NCBI GenBank assembly: GCA_049276515.1
Contig: JBASWO010000048.1
Location: 1 to 9,033, forward strand
Reading direction: 5' to 3'
Length of the DNA: 9,033 bases
From: JAATFY01 sp049276515
GTDB taxonomy: Bacteria; Pseudomonadota; Alphaproteobacteria; UBA9219
A program made the position numbers and the translations under genes. Below the pieces are notes generated by a model. That model did not search any database and was not told the DNA's origin. It was given only the letters and a program-made list of their open reading frames with translations. The number at the start of each line of letters is the position of its first letter. Position 1 is the stretch's first letter. Of this stretch, positions 5,470-9,033 are shown piece by piece.

Positions 5470-6330
5470 ATGACTGCTCCATCACCGTCTTCCTCTCTCT
5501 CGCAAGCTGTCGATGACCATATTGCATGGCTCACGCTCTGGAACCGTCTTGCATTTGTTGACCTTGGAAATCGTGTCGCACAAGCTGAGCAACTTCTTGC
5601 GCCTGTTAGTTTTGCGCATTGGCGCCATAACGCTGTGCAAAGTTTGCCTGAAGATCAACCTGCCATAGAGCAAGTGACGCTCAATTATGAGCAGCTGCAT
5701 ACAATGGCAAAATTGGTTTTACAGAAAACGCCAGATGGTAAGCCGATTGCAACGGCTGATTATGAAGCAGTCTTGGCACGCTATAATGAATTGATGCAAG
5801 GGCTACGCCGCATGGAGCGCGCTTTTGCAGCTGTTGCATCAGGCCTCGATTTTCTCACAGGCTTACGTTCGCGCTTAGGCTTAAAAGAAGATTTAGCGCG
5901 CGAGCACAACCGGTTTTTACGTACCGGAAAACCTTTTTGCGTCGTGGTTGGTGATGTTGATCATTTCAAGAAGATCAATGACACCTATGGTCATGATGCA
6001 GGGGATCGCGTCTTAGCGGCGGTTGCTGATCATATCACGCGCGGCATACGCGGCTTTGATGATGCCTATCGCACAGGTGGTGAAGAATTTTTGCTGTGTC
6101 TCAAAGAAGCTGATCTGGCTGTTGGGCTTTTGGTGCTTGAGCGTTTACGTATGAAACTTGAAAAACTACCCATCCTTTTACCGGATGGCACATCCGTCAA
6201 TGTCACCGCATCTTTTGGTATTGTGGTCAGCAGCAAAGACCTATCACCCCAAGAGATGCCGCAGCTGGCTGATAAAGCCTTGTATCGTGCTAAAAAAGAA
6301 GGTCGTAATAAGGTAGTTGTTGCAAGCTAA
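5470..6330 (+). CDS. DgcZ-like diguanylate cyclase with a degenerate CZB-type sensor domain
   Basis: The 286-residue cytoplasmic protein makes c-di-GMP from two GTP. The C-terminal GGDEF domain (~125-286) looks active: metal-binding D162 and substrate motif DVDHFKKINDTYGH (162-175), GGEEF (203-207), and an intact inhibitory I-site R194-x-x-D197 six residues before GGEEF, implying product feedback. The N-terminal ~120 residues resemble the zinc-binding CZB domain of E. coli DgcZ (YdeH) in layout: HIAW (17-20), FAHW (48-51), YEQLH (73-77). From memory DgcZ binds Zn through H22, C52, H79 and H83; the spacing here puts H17, V46, Y73 and H77 at those sites, so two of four ligands are lost. Zinc control may be absent or use other residues such as H50 or H53. 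It follows rpmB by 40 nt and ends within the convergent transporter gene. The SD is weak. Confidence 0.88.
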   Translation: MTAPSPSSSLSQAVDDHIAWLTLWNRLAFVDLGNRVAQAEQLLAPVSFAHWRHNAVQSLPEDQPAIEQVTLNYEQLHTMAKLVLQKTPDGKPIATADYEAVLARYNELMQGLRRMERAFAAVASGLDFLTGLRSRLGLKEDLAREHNRFLRTGKPFCVVVGDVDHFKKINDTYGHDAGDRVLAAVADHITRGIRGFDDAYRTGGEEFLLCLKEADLAVGLLVLERLRMKLEKLPILLPDGTSVNVTASFGIVVSSKDLSPQEMPQLADKALYRAKKEGRNKVVVAS

Positions 6331-7238
6331 GGCGTATCTACCAAAGTCTTAGCCAATTGCGCACTGCGCTGACCATGCGTTGCAATGTAAAGACCTGAGA
6401 TGATAATCACGCTGGCGCCCAGAAGAAGATGGAGCGTCGGTACATCATGCCAGATGCAATAACCCACCAGAGCACCTGTGATAATTTGTGAATAGTGAAA
6501 AGGCATAACTTTAGCAGCTGGTGCTAACTTGTAAGCTTCAGCCATACAGAGCCAACCAAGGCTGCCTACGCCACCGACACCAAAACAATAAAGCACTTCG
6601 CGCATTGAAAGCGGCTCAAACCCCATAACGAGAATGCCGATTGCACCACCAATAATTGAGAAGATGCGCGGATAGAAGGCTGTCGATTCACGGCTTTCGC
6701 GATCGCCGAGCCACCGCAAAATGACCATTTGTGTAACAATAACAATCATACCGGCAAAAGCAGCGCCATAGGCTAGCCAATCATCAGGATTATCAAAAAG
6801 ATGTGTTGGATTAATCGCAATCACAACGCCGATAAAGCCGGCGATGATAGCTAGAATTTTTTGTATATTGAGATGTTCATGCAAAAAGACAGCAGCAACA
6901 ATGGCGCCAACAGTAGGAGCCAGAAAAAGAATGGTATAGAAATTAGCAATCGGTAAACGCGCGAGTGCTGTCAAGAAAATGAGATAGTTGAGTAAAAAAA
7001 GTAGACCCAAGAAATTAAGCACAGCAAATTTTTTGGGCCGCAGTTTAGCAATGCGGCCGCGCAAGGCAGAGATGATAAAGATAGAGAGCATGCCGGCAAA
7101 AGCAGCGATGGCCATCACTTCTCTTTTGGGCGTTCCCAGCTCACCTAGAAGCTTCATAAAGGTGTCGCCACCAACCCAAAAAGTGTAACCAGCAAGAGCG
7201 AGAAGAACGGCACGTAAATGAGAGGCGGATGATGTCAC
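6327..7238 (-). CDS. EamA/DMT-superfamily transporter, GTG start
   Basis: The 303-residue inner-membrane protein has ten likely transmembrane helices in two EamA repeats (~9-143 and ~155-287), typical for drug/metabolite transporters. Seen are LARLPIANFYTILFLAPT (92-109), the end of repeat one with LHEHLNIQKILAIIAGFIGVVI (119-140), and AYKLAPAAKVMPFHYSQ (235-251) in repeat two. Family members move amino acids, SAM, nucleosides or other small metabolites; the substrate cannot be read from the sequence. The start is GTG (complement of 7236-7238), overlapping the TGA of the upstream PAS-GGDEF gene in GTGA, so translation is probably coupled. The TAG stop (6327-6329) overlaps the TAA of the convergent cyclase gene by four bases in total. 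Confidence 0.88.
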   Translation of the reverse strand: MTSSASHLRAVLLALAGYTFWVGGDTFMKLLGELGTPKREVMAIAAFAGMLSIFIISALRGRIAKLRPKKFAVLNFLGLLFLLNYLIFLTALARLPIANFYTILFLAPTVGAIVAAVFLHEHLNIQKILAIIAGFIGVVIAINPTHLFDNPDDWLAYGAAFAGMIVIVTQMVILRWLGDRESRESTAFYPRIFSIIGGAIGILVMGFEPLSMREVLYCFGVGGVGSLGWLCMAEAYKLAPAAKVMPFHYSQIITGALVGYCIWHDVPTLHLLLGASVIIISGLYIATHGQRSAQLAKTLVDTP

Positions 7239-8545
7239 GAAGCAATCTCAACTCTATTACGACCATTATGTTTGGCTCTATAAAGAGCTTCATCGGCGCG
7301 ACCTAATAAGGCATCAATGCCGCCATCTTTTGCGGTTAATTGAGCAACGCCAACACTCACGGTGCACGGAATAGCTTCGCGTTCGGCAATAATGGGTCGT
7401 TCAGCCATATGAGCACGTAAGCGCTCAGCGGCATCTGTGGCAGCCTCTAGATTTGTTTCTGGCAGAATGACAGCAAACTCTTCGCCACCTAAACGGCCGA
7501 GAAAATCTGATTGTCGTAAACTCTCCAAAGCTGATTTCACAACGCCCTGTAACACAGCATCACCTATCGCATGGCCGTGGGTATCGTTGATTTTCTTAAA
7601 GTAATCGATATCAATCATCATAACCGACATATCACGCGCAAAACGACGGGAACGCCGCAATTCTTGCTCAGCCTGAGCAATGAAATACCGGCGATTACTG
7701 ATGCCTGTTAAACTATCGGTACTGGCTTGACGGAAAAGCTCGGCTTCCAACTCTTTACGTTGTGAAATGTCATTGAGGGCAACTAAGACAGCGGGCGTGT
7801 TGTCATAGTCTGTTGCGATAGCTGCTAACTCAGCCATAAATTCACGGCCGGGACCGGTTTTCATTTTAACTTCAACATCACGAATATCGGGGATGGTCTC
7901 GAGAAGTTTGCGCATCTCATCGCGCTCATCAGGATTAACAAAGAAATCGGTTGAACGGCCTTTCAAAAGCTGACTGGCGCTTTTTTGAAATAAAAGACAG
8001 GTTTTGCGGTTCACGAACAATAACTGCCCATCCGTACGGCGCGATATGTAAATAGGATAGGGAAGGATTTCGAGAATGGCGCGCAAATGCTGCTCGTTTT
8101 TGAGTAAGGTCTGTTCGACCGCCATTTGTTCGCTGATATCATAAGTATTGATCTGCACAGCTGGATCGCCATGCCAATCAATCAAGCGTTCTGTTGAGGC
8201 TGTCCAAATTTCTGTGCCGTCTTTTTTCAAACCGCGTGAGCGTGTCACAATCGCTTCTCTGCGACCGCGGATGAGATCATCATATTCTTGTTCAGCGCGC
8301 GCCCACATGTCATCTGGTATCAAAGGGCGTAAGAGAGGAAGCTCCATAATCTCTTTGGCTGTTTTGTAACCAAAGAGTTGCGCAAACGCTTGGTTGGCAT
8401 AGCGAGGTTTGAAATTCCGATGTACCAAAATGCCTTGTACAGAGTTTTGAATCAGATCACGAAAATCAGGTAATTGATCTTCAGCCCGGCGCTTTAATCG
8501 CGCGCGACGTTCAACTGTAGAAGATTTATGTGCCGTTTTTTTCAT
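7235..8545 (-). CDS. PAS-PAS-GGDEF diguanylate cyclase
   Basis: The 436-residue protein has a basic N-terminus (1-22), a first PAS domain (~26-140) with NQAFAQLFGY (51-60) and a PAC-like end NTYDISEQ (133-140), a second PAS domain (~152-266) ending VALNDISQRKELE (255-267), and a GGDEF domain (~272-436). The cyclase looks active: DSLTGISNRRYF (277-288), D312 in IDIDYFKKINDTHGH, GGEEF (353-357), and an intact I-site R344-x-x-D347. No membrane segment is seen, so it should be a cytoplasmic sensor; the PAS ligand is unknown. It is the first gene of a two-gene unit with the EamA transporter, overlapping it by four bases. Upstream of the ATG (8543-8545) a TATAAC hexamer (complement of 8553-8558) lies so close that, if it is a -10, the mRNA would be nearly leaderless; no good SD or -35 is seen. 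Confidence 0.93.
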   Translation of the reverse strand: MKKTAHKSSTVERRARLKRRAEDQLPDFRDLIQNSVQGILVHRNFKPRYANQAFAQLFGYKTAKEIMELPLLRPLIPDDMWARAEQEYDDLIRGRREAIVTRSRGLKKDGTEIWTASTERLIDWHGDPAVQINTYDISEQMAVEQTLLKNEQHLRAILEILPYPIYISRRTDGQLLFVNRKTCLLFQKSASQLLKGRSTDFFVNPDERDEMRKLLETIPDIRDVEVKMKTGPGREFMAELAAIATDYDNTPAVLVALNDISQRKELEAELFRQASTDSLTGISNRRYFIAQAEQELRRSRRFARDMSVMMIDIDYFKKINDTHGHAIGDAVLQGVVKSALESLRQSDFLGRLGGEEFAVILPETNLEAATDAAERLRAHMAERPIIAEREAIPCTVSVGVAQLTAKDGGIDALLGRADEALYRAKHNGRNRVEIAS

Positions 8546-8597
8546 GAGATTCGTTATAGCATGGAGGCAGGAACTGAACAGCGCACTTACACATTTT

Positions 8598-8620
8598 CGG
8601 TAACATAACGGTATTCGGTA
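8598..8620. repeat. Three short CGGTA direct repeats
   Basis: CGGTA occurs at 8598-8602, 8609-8613 and 8616-8620, each preceded by TT or AA, with period 11 then 7. They lie 53-75 bases upstream of the PAS-GGDEF start and could be regulator sites, but such short repeats can arise by chance. Confidence 0.3.
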
Positions 8621-8664
8621 GGCGTTATAAAGTTTGCCCTTGAAAAAACGTAATACATTATTAA

Positions 8665-8689
8665 CTATACTAACGTAGAGTCAGTATAG
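8665..8689. promoter_or_regulatory. Operator-like palindrome in the divergent intergenic region
   Basis: CTATACT (8665-8671) and AGTATAG (8683-8689) form a perfect 7-bp inverted repeat with 11-nt spacing, centred near 8677. The arm centres are ~18 bp apart. It sits between the PAS-GGDEF gene (minus) and the plus-strand gene at the right edge, 29 bp upstream of a TATAAT hexamer. It may be a binding site for a dimeric regulator. Confidence 0.4.
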
Positions 8690-8717
8690 AGCCAAAAGGC
8701 TTGAGTGAACCTCAAAG

Positions 8718-8723
8718 TATAAT
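8718..8723 (+). promoter_or_regulatory. Candidate -10 (TATAAT) for the right-edge gene
   Basis: A perfect TATAAT lies at 8718-8723, with no recognisable -35 at 16-18 nt. If used, with an activator at the upstream palindrome, transcription would start near 8730 and leave a leader of ~235 nt. Between 8546 and 8965 I see no convincing gene; the stretch holds the repeats, palindrome and hairpins listed separately. Confidence 0.35.
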
Positions 8724-8900
8724 AAGGGGTTCCAACAGGAGGCTGAAGATTAGCAAACCTGAAAGAGTAGCAAAAACTGTTCTTCTTAGCTCTGCTAGCA
8801 GCGCCTCTCCTTATATTGCCCTTACATTTCAACTGTCATCTCACCGTTTCGCATTAGCGCGTAAGCGGCTTATTTTACTCAGGGTTCGGCAGAATTTGCG

Positions 8901-8950
8901 GTCATCACGTGGTGTGATGACTTCAACTAACGTCCGGAAATCAACCGGAC
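8901..8950 (+). promoter_or_regulatory. Two tandem perfect hairpins before the right-edge gene
   Basis: GTCATCAC (8901-8908) pairs with GTGATGAC (8914-8921) around GTGGT, giving 8 bp. GTCCGG (8932-8937) pairs with CCGGAC (8945-8950) around AAATCAA, giving 6 bp. The second ends 6 nt before the SD (GAGG, 8957-8960). Neither is followed by a T tract, so they look like a structured leader rather than terminators. I recognise no riboswitch class. Confidence 0.5.
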
Positions 8951-8965
8951 AGAAACGAGGCAGGG

Positions 8966-9033
8966 ATGGGAAAACGGCGCAATTTTGAGCACTCAAATCG
9001 TAACGAAAAACATAATGTCGAGCCGCTCTATAC
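8966..9033 (+). CDS. 5' end of a gene, possibly 23S rRNA 2'-O-methyltransferase RlmB (TrmH/SpoU family)
   Basis: An ATG at 8966 preceded by GAGG (8957-8960, 5 nt spacing) opens a frame to the window edge. The visible 22 residues start MGKRRNFEHSNRNEKHNVEP and then LY. A basic, Asn-rich N-terminal tail of this kind is common before the substrate-binding domain of RlmB-type methyltransferases, which modify the 23S rRNA. No diagnostic domain is inside the window, so the family call is a guess from the N-terminal style. That a real gene starts here is more likely than its identity. Confidence 0.45.
   Translation, partial: MGKRRNFEHSNRNEKHNVEPLY

Noticed and set aside
8701..8988. 95-codon plus-strand frame starting with TTG
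   Set aside because: Ser/Arg-rich translation without family features; it runs through the two perfect hairpins and overlaps the better start at 8966.
1..9033. CRISPR array, insertion sequence, phage or defence genes
   Set aside because: No regular repeats, transposase, integrase or known defence domains were seen on either strand.

Overview
The window reads as chromosomal DNA of an alphaproteobacterium of moderate GC content. The evidence is a typical Usg-family protein, a type-2 heme A synthase (CtaA/Cox15), a 98-residue bL28 of alphaproteobacterial type, and a SAM-II-like riboswitch, a class first described in alphaproteobacteria. CtaA implies aerobic respiration with a heme-A cytochrome oxidase. 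Three GGDEF/EAL-type proteins point to a free-living or host-switching cell with c-di-GMP signalling. I cannot name a genus.

Left edge (1-193): a minus-strand sigma70-like promoter and a SAM-II-like aptamer read leftwards out of the window, so a methionine or SAM-related gene probably lies beyond position 1. Positions 194-1399 (minus) encode a protein with degenerate GGDEF-like and EAL-like domains. Positions 1683-2240 (plus) encode a DJ-1/PfpI-like protein without any cysteine. It converges on ctaA (2224-3237, minus), and the two genes share 17 bases that form a palindrome holding both stop codons. Upstream of ctaA on the same strand lies a polytopic membrane protein (3276-4055), followed by a glycine-zipper lipoprotein (4161-4553) and usg (4626-4904).

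Centre: usg and rpmB (5133-5429, plus) are divergent. The gap holds an 8-bp hairpin flanked by A and T tracts, a good rpmB promoter, and a structured rpmB leader in which a hairpin separates the Shine-Dalgarno-like sequence from the ATG. A DgcZ-like diguanylate cyclase (5470-6330, plus) follows rpmB. Its GGEEF active site and I-site are intact, but its CZB-like sensor domain seems to have lost two of four zinc ligands.

Right part: a PAS-PAS-GGDEF diguanylate cyclase (7235-8545, minus) overlaps by 4 nt an EamA-type transporter with a GTG start (6327-7238, minus). That transporter in turn overlaps the DgcZ-like gene tail to tail by 4 nt. The last ~490 bases hold a palindrome, short direct repeats, two perfect hairpins and the first 22 codons of a plus-strand gene that may be rlmB.

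The c-di-GMP genes form a loose cluster (two apparently active synthases, one probably inactive degenerate protein) rather than an operon. I see no mobile element, CRISPR array, tRNA or rRNA, and no clearly new multi-gene system. The best leads are the riboswitch, the proteins with lost catalytic or metal-binding residues, and the rpmB leader.
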